Below, in pieces: positions 1 through 5,641 of a DNA stretch of 5,641 nucleotides; the stretch's first letter is position 1, and every line of letters begins with the position of its first letter. The stretch comes from Flavihumibacter sp. (lineage in GTDB: Bacteria > Bacteroidota > Bacteroidia > Chitinophagales > Chitinophagaceae). The notes beneath the pieces are model-generated. The model was not told where the DNA came from and searched no databases. It worked only from the letters and a program-made list of their open reading frames with translations. Where the stretch lies: positions 1 through 5,641 of the forward strand of contig JALOMU010000141.1 of assembly GCA_025455285.1 (NCBI GenBank), written 5' to 3'. Position numbers and translations under genes: made by a program.

Positions 1-386
1 AGTTCGAGGGCAAATGCTTTCAGTTGCTCATCCGGACAATCCAGCTTGAATAATTGGTTGATTAAACGGAGCGTGAAGGCACCATCTGAAGAACCACCTC
101 CGAGTCCGGCTCCCATAGGAATAATCTTGTGCAGGTAGAGGGAAATGGGAGGCAGCTCATAAGTTGCCTGCATTTTTTTCCAGGCGCGGATACAAAGATT
201 GGTATCAGGATTTCCATCAATGGGCAGACCGCTGGATTGAAAACTGAATTCATCTGCCCTTACGGCTTCCAGCATATCGGAAAGCTGGATAGGATAGAAG
301 ACAGTACAAAGGTTGTGATAGCCATCAGCCCGTTTACCGGTAATCTGTAAACCAAGATTGATTTTTGCATTCGGGAAGACTATCAA
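1..386 (-). CDS. ispE: 4-diphosphocytidyl-2-C-methyl-D-erythritol kinase, 5' part (C-terminus off the left edge)
   Basis: IspE is a cytoplasmic GHMP-family kinase. It uses ATP to phosphorylate the 2-hydroxyl of CDP-methylerythritol in the MEP pathway to IPP and DMAPP. About 128 codons are present, roughly the first half of a family that is usually near 270 residues. The N-terminus reads MIVFPNAKINLGL, with the substrate-site lysine at residue 8, followed by GKRADGYHNL (17-26). The GHMP ATP-binding loop PMGAGLGGGSSDGA lies at 90-103. The catalytic aspartate expected near residue 140 is outside the window. No ATG or GTG fits the conserved start, so I place it at TTG (384-386), which puts the first residue exactly where the family begins. 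The gene follows the DUF151 stop codon by 17 bases on the same strand, so the two are probably cotranscribed. Family identity is secure; the TTG start is inferred. Confidence 0.93.
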   Translation of the reverse strand, partial: MIVFPNAKINLGLQITGKRADGYHNLCTVFYPIQLSDMLEAVRADEFSFQSSGLPIDGNPDTNLCIRAWKKMQATYELPPISLYLHKIIPMGAGLGGGSSDGAFTLRLINQLFKLDCPDEQLKAFALE

Positions 387-403
387 AACTGGTGTTTTGG
401 TAT

Positions 404-991
404 TTATTTTTTCCGGCTGTTGATTTCATCGCGGATGGCGATGGCGCGGATATAATCTTCCTGCTCCAGCACTTCATTCAATAAAGTGTGCAATTCCTCA
501 ACGCTCAGCGTTTTCAGATCTTCGTGCGCGGAATCCTCTCTTTCTGGGGCTGCTACTTGCTTTTTCTTTTTGCCGGATGTGTCTTCCATCAGGATACCCG
601 CGTTCTCGAGAATGTTCTCATAGGTATAGATAGGACAGCCAAACCGAACCGCCAGTGCCAGGGCATCTGAAGTGCGGGAATCAATTTCAACAGTATCGTG
701 TTCGCCTACACAGACGAGTTTGGAATAAAAGATGCCTTCCTGCAGATCGCTGATGATAATTTCAGTGAGTTCAACATTAAACGCATTCATGAAATTTTTC
801 ATCAGGTCATGGGTCAACGGGCGACTGGGCTGCATTTTCTCAAGTGCAACGGCAATTGCCTGAGCTTCGAAACCGCCAATAACAATAGGCAATCTGCGCA
901 ATCCGTTAACTTCTCCCAGCACCACTGCATAGGAATGCGTTTGGGTAATGCTGTGGGACAGGGCCACTATTTCCAGTTCTATCTTCCTCAT
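404..991 (-). CDS. DUF151 (bifunctional nuclease family) protein with C-terminal UVR motif
   Basis: This 195-residue protein has two recognisable parts. Residues 1 to about 135 form a DUF151/BFN domain, with family-typical stretches LPIVIGGFEAQAIA (34-47), PSRPLTHDLM (55-64) and the conserved DSRTSDALALAVRF (104-117). After a charged, lysine-rich linker (about 136-158) comes a UvrB/UvrC-like UVR motif (about 161-195), including LLNEVLEQEDYIRAIAIRDE. A plant member of the DUF151 family was described as having RNase and DNase activity; in bacteria the role is poorly known. UVR motifs usually mediate protein-protein contact, as between UvrB and UvrC. The ATG at 989-991 gives the expected N-terminus MRKIELEIVALS. 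The gene lies downstream of the etfA terminator, so it probably has its own promoter, and it is followed closely by ispE. Nuclease activity here is by family name only. Confidence 0.9.
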   Translation of the reverse strand: MRKIELEIVALSHSITQTHSYAVVLGEVNGLRRLPIVIGGFEAQAIAVALEKMQPSRPLTHDLMKNFMNAFNVELTEIIISDLQEGIFYSKLVCVGEHDTVEIDSRTSDALALAVRFGCPIYTYENILENAGILMEDTSGKKKKQVAAPEREDSAHEDLKTLSVEELHTLLNEVLEQEDYIRAIAIRDEINSRKK

Positions 992-1021
992 AATGAAGGC
1001 ACGAAACTACGGGATTTTAAT

Positions 1022-1052
1022 AAAAAATTGAGAGGGATTTACCCTCTCAATT
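1022..1052 (-). terminator. Rho-independent terminator of the etfB-etfA operon
   Basis: An 11-base-pair perfect stem (1026-1036 pairing with 1042-1052; core TTGAGAGGG / CCCTCTCAA) closes a 5-base loop. Read on the minus strand, the stem runs straight into six T residues and then ATTAAAA, the classical intrinsic terminator layout. It begins 29 bases past the etfA stop codon and lies before the DUF151 start, separating the ETF operon from the DUF151-ispE pair. On the plus strand the hairpin is followed by only a weak T tract, so it works mainly for the minus strand. Confidence 0.88.
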
Positions 1053-1081
1053 ATCAACCTTCCTTAAACATTCAGGCAATC

Positions 1082-2044
1082 TTATTTTCCCTTGAGTTTT
1101 TTCACGGAGTCAATGATTTTGGGCATCACTTCAAAGGCATCTCCTACGATACCATAGTCGGCTGCTTTGAAGAAAGGCGCTTCCGGGTCTTTGTTGATCA
1201 CAACAATCACCTTGCTTCGGTTAACCCCGGCCAGGTGCTGAATGGCACCAGAAATGCCTACCGCGAAATACAGATTCGGTGCAACCGCGCCGCCTGTTTG
1301 TCCCACGTGCTCATGGTGAGGGCGCCAATGTGAATCAGCCACCGGTCTGCTACAGGCGGTTGCTGCACCCAGCAGATCAGCCAGTTCTTCAATCATGCCC
1401 CAGTTTTCGGGACCTTTCAAACCTCTGCCACCACTCACCACCAGTTCTGCTTCACTCAGCGGGATCTGGCCTTTTATTTTGTTGATACCGGTTACTTTGA
1501 TTTTTGCAGCAGGTACCGTTAAGTTGATGTCTGCCACTTCTGCGTTGCCATCCCCATTTGACACAGAGAACGCATTCGGAGTGAGGGCTATAATTTTAAT
1601 GGGAGAACTAACTGCCACCTGGGCAAAGGCTTTTCCACTGAACACAGCTTTTTTCACCACAAAACCATTGCCGGTATCGGGCAGAGCAACTGCGCCAGCC
1701 ACCAGTCCGGCCCTGAGCCTTGCTGATAAGCGCGGACCGAGGGCTTTACCGGTAACATTATTAGATAGTACCACCACCGTTGCTCCAAGACTGGTAACAG
1801 CTTCTGCTACCATTGCGGCCTGTTGACCGGGATCAAACTGGTTGAGGGAATCGTTTTTTACCTGGTGAACTTTCTGAAGTCCCTGTTTACCGAGGGCGGA
1901 AAGCTCTGCGTTCAGGGTGCCTAATACCAGGCCATGGGCAGCAACACCCAGCTGGCTGGCGAGTTGAGCGCCATAACTGGCAGCTTCCAGGGAAGATTTT
2001 TTTATTTCTCCATCTGTATGATCGATGTATACAAGTACTGACAT
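1082..2044 (-). CDS. etfA: Electron transfer flavoprotein, alpha subunit
   Basis: EtfA is the FAD-carrying subunit of the soluble heterodimer that takes electrons from flavoprotein dehydrogenases such as acyl-CoA dehydrogenases and passes them on, usually to ETF:quinone oxidoreductase. The 320-residue length is normal. Residues 1 to about 190 form the divergent ETF domain I. The conserved FAD domain follows: LVVSGGRGLKGPENW (201-215), CSRPVADS (231-238) with the FAD-contacting arginine, VGQTGGAVAPNLYFAVGISG (247-266), AIQHLAG (267-273) and VINKDPEAPFFKAADYGIVG (282-301). The usual lysine of the VGQTGK motif is glycine here (residue 252). The ATG at 2042-2044 gives MSVLVYIDH, a typical start. 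The gene follows etfB by 29 bases on the same strand and is followed by a strong terminator, so it is the last gene of a two-gene operon. Confidence 0.97.
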   Translation of the reverse strand: MSVLVYIDHTDGEIKKSSLEAASYGAQLASQLGVAAHGLVLGTLNAELSALGKQGLQKVHQVKNDSLNQFDPGQQAAMVAEAVTSLGATVVVLSNNVTGKALGPRLSARLRAGLVAGAVALPDTGNGFVVKKAVFSGKAFAQVAVSSPIKIIALTPNAFSVSNGDGNAEVADINLTVPAAKIKVTGINKIKGQIPLSEAELVVSGGRGLKGPENWGMIEELADLLGAATACSRPVADSHWRPHHEHVGQTGGAVAPNLYFAVGISGAIQHLAGVNRSKVIVVINKDPEAPFFKAADYGIVGDAFEVMPKIIDSVKKLKGK

Positions 2045-2073
2045 AGAATCGTTTTTAAAAGTGGGTGCAAAAA

Positions 2074-2817
2074 TTAGATAACCTTGGCCTCTTCATGAAG
2101 CAATCTCACCAGTTCTTCCGGGTTGTCGGCAGGAACCAGTTTCACACCAGCTTTTGCTGGAGGAAGTTCAAATCCGGCAATGGAAGTCAGGGCCTCCGCA
2201 GCAACCGGCTCTACTACTTTAAGGGGTTTGGTTCTGGCACCCATAATGCCTTTCATATTGGGGATACGCTGTTCGGCCATGCCTTTTTGTGCACTTACTA
2301 CCAGGGGAAGAGAGGTTTCTACATTTTCCTCGCCGCCTTCAATTTCGCGGGTCAGTTTGACATTGCTGCCTTCTATATCCAATTTGGTAGCCAGGGAAAC
2401 ATAGGACCAGTCGAGCAATTCGGCAACCATCCCACCAATAGAAGAGCCATTGTAATCGATGGTTTCCTTACCGGTAAATACCAGGTCGTATCCTCCATCT
2501 TTGGCAACCTGTGCGATCTGGCTGGCGATGGTAAAGCTATCCTGACTTTCAATATTGACGCGAATGGCTTCATCTCCACCCAGGGCCAGTGCTTTGCGGA
2601 TGATGGCATCATTTTCTGCACCACCCACATTCACCAGGTGTAAAACAGTGGTGGGATCTTTTTCCTTTAATTCGATGGCACGCACCAGGGCATACCATTC
2701 ATCATAGGGATTGATGATCCACTGCACACCCTCTGTGGCGAATTTCGTGTTATTGTCTGTGAAGGCTATTTTTGCCGTAGTGTCCGGCGTTTTACTAATA
2801 CAAACTAGAATTTTCAT
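2074..2817 (-). CDS. etfB: Electron transfer flavoprotein, beta subunit
   Basis: EtfB pairs with EtfA and forms the nucleotide-binding domain III of ETF. It holds structural AMP in canonical ETFs, or a second FAD in electron-bifurcating ones. The 247-residue length is normal. Visible hallmarks are the N-terminal MKILVCISKTPDT, INPYDEWYALVRAIELKE (35-52), the nucleotide-site region FTGKETIDYNGSSIGGMVAE (114-133), the ETF-beta signature area around LTREIEGGEENVETSLPLVV (155-174), and the dehydrogenase recognition-loop region AEQRIPNMKGIMGARTKP (181-198). The nucleotide-site motif matches neither the canonical D-x-x-x-N-Q-x-G form nor the bifurcating DGDTAQVGP form; I believe this is a Bacteroidota-type variant. 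etfB is the first gene of the etfBA operon, with a good promoter about 50 bases upstream and no Shine-Dalgarno sequence, as usual in this phylum. Confidence 0.97.
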   Translation of the reverse strand: MKILVCISKTPDTTAKIAFTDNNTKFATEGVQWIINPYDEWYALVRAIELKEKDPTTVLHLVNVGGAENDAIIRKALALGGDEAIRVNIESQDSFTIASQIAQVAKDGGYDLVFTGKETIDYNGSSIGGMVAELLDWSYVSLATKLDIEGSNVKLTREIEGGEENVETSLPLVVSAQKGMAEQRIPNMKGIMGARTKPLKVVEPVAAEALTSIAGFELPPAKAGVKLVPADNPEELVRLLHEEAKVI

Positions 2818-2867
2818 ATAGCGCTCGTTTCGTAAAGATTAAAAGTTGTTTATGCAACTACTTAACA

Positions 2868-2897
2868 CAAATATACGTTTGTTAGTTTTGCAGCAAA
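2868..2897 (-). promoter_or_regulatory. Bacteroidota-type promoter for etfB-etfA
   Basis: On the minus strand there is TTTG (plus coordinates 2894-2897), an 18-base spacer, then TATATTTG (2868-2875), an exact match to the -7 consensus TAnnTTTG of the Bacteroidota primary sigma factor. A transcript starting a few bases beyond would have a leader of about 40-45 bases before the etfB ATG at 2817. This is pattern recognition; no transcript data are available. Confidence 0.6.
2883..2890 (+). promoter_or_regulatory. Possible -7 element for the TPR gene
   Basis: TAGTTTTG matches TAnnTTTG exactly and lies 39 bases before the ATG at 2930. No TTG or TTTG is present at the expected distance upstream, so only half of a promoter is visible. 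It lies inside the spacer of the etfBA promoter on the other strand, so the two would compete if both are used. Confidence 0.3.
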
Positions 2898-2929
2898 GTA
2901 TTTACGGATAAAAAATTTATAAAATCTAT

Positions 2930-3241
2930 ATGGATCGCATTCAACAGTTAAAAGCCTACCTGGCTGCCAGTCCGGCTGATTCCTTTTTGCAGCATGCACT
3001 TGGATTGGAATATATTAAACTGGGCGATGAGGAGCAGGCAAGAGTGGTATTTCAGGAATTGCTGGCTGCCAATCCGGGGTATGTGGGAACCTATTACCAA
3101 TTAGGTAAGTTGCTGGAGCGAACTGGCAATACGGAGGAAGCTATCCGGGTTTACCAGGAAGGCATGCTGCAGGCAACAACAGCCGGCGATCAGCATGCAT
3201 TGGGAGAGTTGAGGGCGGCGTTAGAAGATCTTATTTATTAA
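2930..3241 (+). CDS. Small tetratricopeptide repeat (TPR) protein
   Basis: A 103-residue protein with no signal peptide or membrane segment, so it is probably cytoplasmic. It is almost entirely helical repeat. One TPR covers about residues 18-51 (FLQHALGLEYIKLGDEEQAR) and a second about 52-85 (YYQLGKLLERTGNTEEAIRV), with a short capping helix at the C-terminus (HALGELRAALEDLIY). The repeats show the usual small and aromatic positions (G-x-x-Y, A-x-x-x-F/Y, NPGY). TPRs form protein-binding surfaces, so this is likely an adaptor, but its partner cannot be read from the sequence. It is transcribed divergently from etfB and overlaps the 3' end of the membrane protein gene on the opposite strand by 11 bases. 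The start is preceded by an AT-rich leader rather than a Shine-Dalgarno site. It looks like a real gene because of the clear repeats; its function is unknown. Confidence 0.9.
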   Translation: MDRIQQLKAYLAASPADSFLQHALGLEYIKLGDEEQARVVFQELLAANPGYVGTYYQLGKLLERTGNTEEAIRVYQEGMLQATTAGDQHALGELRAALEDLIY

Positions 3242-3914
3242 ACGCAATCTGGTTATTAGAAATCCTGGGGTGATAAAACCAGGACAGGATACCTGCCAGC
3301 AACATCAGGCGGAAGATGAAATAACTCCAGAAATTGATATGCCAGGCATCTTCCGCACCACCGGACTGTGCAAACAGGATATAACAAGCTTCGATAATCA
3401 GGTACACAAAATTGTAAAAGAGGAACCCGGCAATGATCAGGAATTTACTAAGATAATGCGCGTTTTCCTGGTAGAATGAGTTTTTATAGAGCAGGGACAT
3501 AGAATAGATAGAAGCCAGTAAAAACCAGGTAGCAGGAGCAACCAGGTTCCAGTAATACGTCTTTTGCGGACCCATGAAAAAGACTGTGACCAACCAGGCG
3601 AGTAAAACCGGGATAACGGAGACGATTAAAAATTTACGGTAACGATGTTCCGGCCAAATATGATACAGTACGCCAAGGCCGGTTAGTGTATCAACATGAA
3701 TGCTCAGGTTGGAGACCAGTTCATACTGTATGGAGAACAAGCCATACATCCATCCAACGAGGAAAAGAAATACGCTGTAAAAAATATTCAGTGCAAGGAA
3801 TAAAAAAACGGGAGCTGTCCATGCTTTTTTCAGGATGATAAAAAACAGGGAGAGGATCAACGTCGCGAATGTCAGCTGATCAATCAGCTGAAGTAAGAAG
3901 CCCTGGTTTGGCAT
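3231..3914 (-). CDS. Predicted seven-helix integral membrane protein of unknown function
   Basis: I do not recognise this 227-residue protein. Its hydrophobicity suggests seven membrane helices, at about 7-28, 34-56, 68-86 (weakest), 94-114, 123-143, 157-183 and 196-214. Loops are short and rich in aromatic residues, and the positive charges (EHRYRK at 89-94, the tail HPRISNNQ) hint that some of these loops and the C-terminus face the cytoplasm. There is no signal peptide, no soluble domain and no obvious catalytic motif. Two features stand out: HIWPEHRYRK (85-94) between helices 3 and 4, and an acidic residue inside helix 6 (IIEACYI). The gene is convergent with the TPR gene, overlapping it by 11 bases, and divergent from tilS. 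A 7TM sensor or a small transporter-like protein are possibilities, but neither is shown. That it is a real gene is supported by length and consistent membrane topology. Confidence 0.82.
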   Translation of the reverse strand: MPNQGFLLQLIDQLTFATLILSLFFIILKKAWTAPVFLFLALNIFYSVFLFLVGWMYGLFSIQYELVSNLSIHVDTLTGLGVLYHIWPEHRYRKFLIVSVIPVLLAWLVTVFFMGPQKTYYWNLVAPATWFLLASIYSMSLLYKNSFYQENAHYLSKFLIIAGFLFYNFVYLIIEACYILFAQSGGAEDAWHINFWSYFIFRLMLLAGILSWFYHPRISNNQIAFNK

Positions 3915-3950
3915 TGCTTCGGATACGGTTAATGGTTATTAAATCAAGAT

Positions 3951-3981
3951 CTAAACTAAGTGGATATATTTACTTATAAAA
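3951..3981 (-). promoter_or_regulatory. Weak candidate promoter for the membrane protein gene
   Basis: On the minus strand TTTT (3978-3981) is followed after 19 bases by TAGTTTAG (3951-3958), one mismatch from TAnnTTTG. It lies 37 bases before the ATG at 3914. A one-mismatch TATATTTA (3965-3972) on the plus strand could serve tilS but has no upstream partner. The whole divergent spacer 3915-4016 is AT-rich, so such matches are expected by chance. Confidence 0.25.
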
Positions 3982-4016
3982 GGTAATATTACGAGGGAAA
4001 ACACTCGATTTAAATC

Positions 4017-5384
4017 ATGCAGACATTACTAAAACAAGTAGAAGGATTTATCGAAAGGGAAAAACTGTTCAACAGAAGCGATCGGTTAGTGGTGGGCGTT
4101 AGTGGGGGATTGGATTCCGTGGTATTGGTGCATGTACTTCAACGTCTGCAGTACGAATTGGAGTTGGCCCACATGAATTATGGATTAAGAGGAGCGGAGA
4201 GTGAAAGAGATGAACAGTTTGTGCGGCAGCTGGCAGAGCAATGGGGATTGACTTTACAGGTGAAGAAAATTGATCCGGCTGTGTTTAGTAGGGAAGGCAA
4301 TCTGCAGGAGACAGCGCGTAAGTTGAGATACGATTGGCTGGAGGAGTTGGTTTATACAGAGAAGCTCCTGCGCCAAGGGCAGCCTTCAAGTTATATGCTG
4401 ACGGCGCATCATGCCAATGACCAGGCTGAAACCATCCTGATGAATCTGTTTCGGGGTTCCGGATTGAATGGGATCAAAGGGATGCAGCCGAAAAGAGGCA
4501 AGCTTTGCAGGCCTTTACTGTTTGCAGAAAGAGCCAGCCTGGAAGCCTATGCTGCTGCGGAAGGCCTGAAATGGGTAGAAGACAGCTCCAATCTAACGGA
4601 TAAATACAGCCGAAACAGGATCCGGCAGCAGGTGTTGCCTGCTATTACAGCATTGTATCCTGATAGTATTCGGAGGATCTACCTGAACAGTAGAAATTTT
4701 CAAAGCCTTGCTGTATATACTGAGCAACAGGTTCAAAGAAGCCTGTCAAAATTGATTGAACAAAAAGGAGCCGAGCAGTGGCTGCCAATTTTGAAATGGA
4801 AACAAACAGTGGGCGGGGACTATTTGCTTTTTGAATGGCTACAAAGAGCTGGATTCAGTGCGGAGCAGGTTGAGCAGGCAGTAACATTGATGGAAAGCCA
4901 AACCGGTCAGTATATTCAAAACGGGGAGTACCAGTTGTTGAAGAACAGGAATTGGTTGATTCTGTCGAAAAAGGAGCCAGCCTTGAATGAATGGGTGGTT
5001 ATAGAAAACCCTTCGGGTGAAATCGAGTTCGCGGGTGGTAGGTTGAGCTGGTCCAGCCTTAGCGGGGAGGAGTTTACTATTCCAACCGACGCTTCTATTG
5101 CAGTTCTTGATAGTAGCCTGTTAGCATTTCCCATGTTGTTGCGCAGATGGAAAGCTGGAGATTATTTCTATCCCCTTGGTTTGGCCAAAAAGAAAAAGAT
5201 CGCCCGGTTTTTAACAGACGAGAAACTTTCCAGGAATCAAAAAGAAAACACCTGGGTGCTGGAAGTAGATAAAAAAATCTGCTGGGTAGTAGGGTTGCGC
5301 CTGGATGATCGCTTTAAAGTAAAACCCTCCACCAAAGAGATCCTTCGTTTTCAGCTACACCTGCCTGTTAGTAGCGGGATTTGA
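4017..5384 (+). CDS. tilS: tRNA(Ile)-lysidine synthetase
   Basis: TilS is a cytoplasmic enzyme that uses ATP and lysine to convert C34 of the CAU-anticodon tRNA-Ile to lysidine, so that the tRNA reads AUA and is charged with isoleucine; it is normally essential. The 455-residue length suits the full multi-domain form. The N-type ATP pyrophosphatase domain carries the PP-loop SGGLDS (29-34), HMNYGLRGAES (52-62), the TilS motif HHANDQAET (131-139), RPLL (165-168) and EDSSNLTDKYSRNRIR (188-203). A middle helical region covers about 205-320. The C-terminal TilS domain (about 373-448) shows LRRWKAGDYFYPLG (375-388), a KKKK stretch (391-394) and VVGLRLDDRFKV (424-435). The ATG at 4017 is the natural start, just before the helix leading into the PP-loop. 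Its 3' end overlaps the convergent rhomboid gene by 17 bases. All key motifs are intact. Confidence 0.97.
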   Translation: MQTLLKQVEGFIEREKLFNRSDRLVVGVSGGLDSVVLVHVLQRLQYELELAHMNYGLRGAESERDEQFVRQLAEQWGLTLQVKKIDPAVFSREGNLQETARKLRYDWLEELVYTEKLLRQGQPSSYMLTAHHANDQAETILMNLFRGSGLNGIKGMQPKRGKLCRPLLFAERASLEAYAAAEGLKWVEDSSNLTDKYSRNRIRQQVLPAITALYPDSIRRIYLNSRNFQSLAVYTEQQVQRSLSKLIEQKGAEQWLPILKWKQTVGGDYLLFEWLQRAGFSAEQVEQAVTLMESQTGQYIQNGEYQLLKNRNWLILSKKEPALNEWVVIENPSGEIEFAGGRLSWSSLSGEEFTIPTDASIAVLDSSLLAFPMLLRRWKAGDYFYPLGLAKKKKIARFLTDEKLSRNQKENTWVLEVDKKICWVVGLRLDDRFKVKPSTKEILRFQLHLPVSSGI

Positions 5385-5641
5385 TGGTTTCAATAAAAGC
5401 AGGGATGATATCAATATTGGCAATCAGTTTGGCCATAATGATAGTATACAGTACACCAAAAATAGCACCGCTGAAGTGGGCTCTGTGACCAATATTTCCT
5501 CCTCCGCGTTTTGCAAGAAAAGCAGATAAGGCGAGGAAGATTACACCAAAAATATAACCTGGCATACCTGGTAAAAAGAATACAGAAATTTTTTGTGCCG
5601 GATCCAGCATGATGAATGAAAAGATTACAGCAGATACTGCG
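5368..5641 (-). CDS. Rhomboid family intramembrane serine protease, C-terminal part (N-terminus off the right edge)
   Basis: The reading frame is open to the right edge, so the methionine at 5610 is internal and the gene continues beyond the window. The visible 91 codons cover the end of the rhomboid fold. The first residues, AVSAVIFSFIMLDP, fit the helix that follows the catalytic GxSG motif, so the nucleophilic serine should lie only a few codons outside. Next come a hydrophobic helix (GYIFGVIFLALSAFL) and NIGHRAHFSGAIFG, which contains the catalytic histidine (codon at 5476-5478) in the family's AHxxGxxxG helix packing motif, then a short tail. Rhomboids cut substrate transmembrane segments within the membrane. 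The gene ends inside tilS on the opposite strand. The subfamily cannot be set from this fragment. Confidence 0.88.
   Translation of the reverse strand, partial: AVSAVIFSFIMLDPAQKISVFFLPGMPGYIFGVIFLALSAFLAKRGGGNIGHRAHFSGAIFGVLYTIIMAKLIANIDIIPAFIETIKSRY

Noticed and set aside
62..253. A 63-codon minus-strand frame starting with ATG
   Set aside because: It is out of frame with ispE, which occupies the same strand and matches its family throughout 1-386.
1002..1009. TAGTTTCG on the minus strand as a DUF151 promoter -7 element
   Set aside because: It has one mismatch to TAnnTTTG and no TTG at the right distance upstream, and it would leave only a few bases of leader. Too weak to list as a feature.
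698..1333. A 211-codon plus-strand open frame
   Set aside because: It is antisense to the DUF151 gene and the end of etfA, spans their intergenic terminator, and has no recognisable domain. The minus-strand proteins are clearly real.
2065..2643. A 192-codon plus-strand open frame
   Set aside because: It lies wholly opposite etfB, has low-complexity shadow-like composition and no family features.
3263..3284. Inverted repeat TCCTGG / CCAGGA near the TPR-membrane gene junction
   Set aside because: Only a 6-bp stem with a 10-base loop, no T tract, and it lies inside the membrane protein coding region; an alternative pairing with CAGGAT also exists.
3993..4008. Small hairpin CGAG / CTCG before tilS
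   Set aside because: The four-base stem is expected by chance and shows no riboswitch or leader-peptide pattern.
1..5641. A novel defence, mobile or biosynthetic system
   Set aside because: Apart from the short TPR and 7TM genes, all genes are recognised core functions, and there are no direct repeats, transposase or integrase genes, tRNA attachment sites or base-composition breaks visible.

Overview
The window looks like ordinary chromosomal housekeeping DNA from a member of the Bacteroidota, most likely Chitinophagaceae or a close relative. Three things support this. Start codons lack clear Shine-Dalgarno sequences and sit behind AT-rich leaders. The best promoter has the Bacteroidota TTTG / TAnnTTTG form. 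The proteins (EtfA/EtfB, a DUF151 nuclease-like protein with a UVR tail, TilS) resemble those of that phylum. The lineage is judged from memory of these families, not from a search. Base composition looks even across the window, and I see no mobile element, tRNA/rRNA gene, CRISPR array or long repeat.

Left part (1-2817, all minus strand; read right to left in transcription order): etfB then etfA, a two-gene operon for electron transfer flavoprotein, starting at a good promoter (2868-2897) and ending at a strong intrinsic terminator (1022-1052). Beyond the terminator come a DUF151/UVR protein gene and, 17 bases after its stop codon, the 5' part of ispE (MEP isoprenoid pathway). ispE runs off the left edge and appears to start at TTG.

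Middle (2818-4016): a 112-base divergent intergenic region separates etfB from a small plus-strand TPR protein gene. That gene converges with, and overlaps by 11 bases, a minus-strand gene for an unrecognised seven-helix membrane protein. A 102-base divergent intergenic region follows.

Right part (4017-5641): tilS (tRNA-Ile lysidine synthetase) on the plus strand converges with, and overlaps by 17 bases, the 3' end of a minus-strand rhomboid protease gene that runs off the right edge.

Functionally the genes are unlinked core functions: electron transfer from flavoprotein dehydrogenases, isoprenoid precursor synthesis, tRNA modification and intramembrane proteolysis. I did not find a novel multi-gene system. 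The items most worth a second look are the non-canonical nucleotide-site motif in EtfB, the unidentified 7TM protein, and the two convergent gene overlaps that lack visible terminators.
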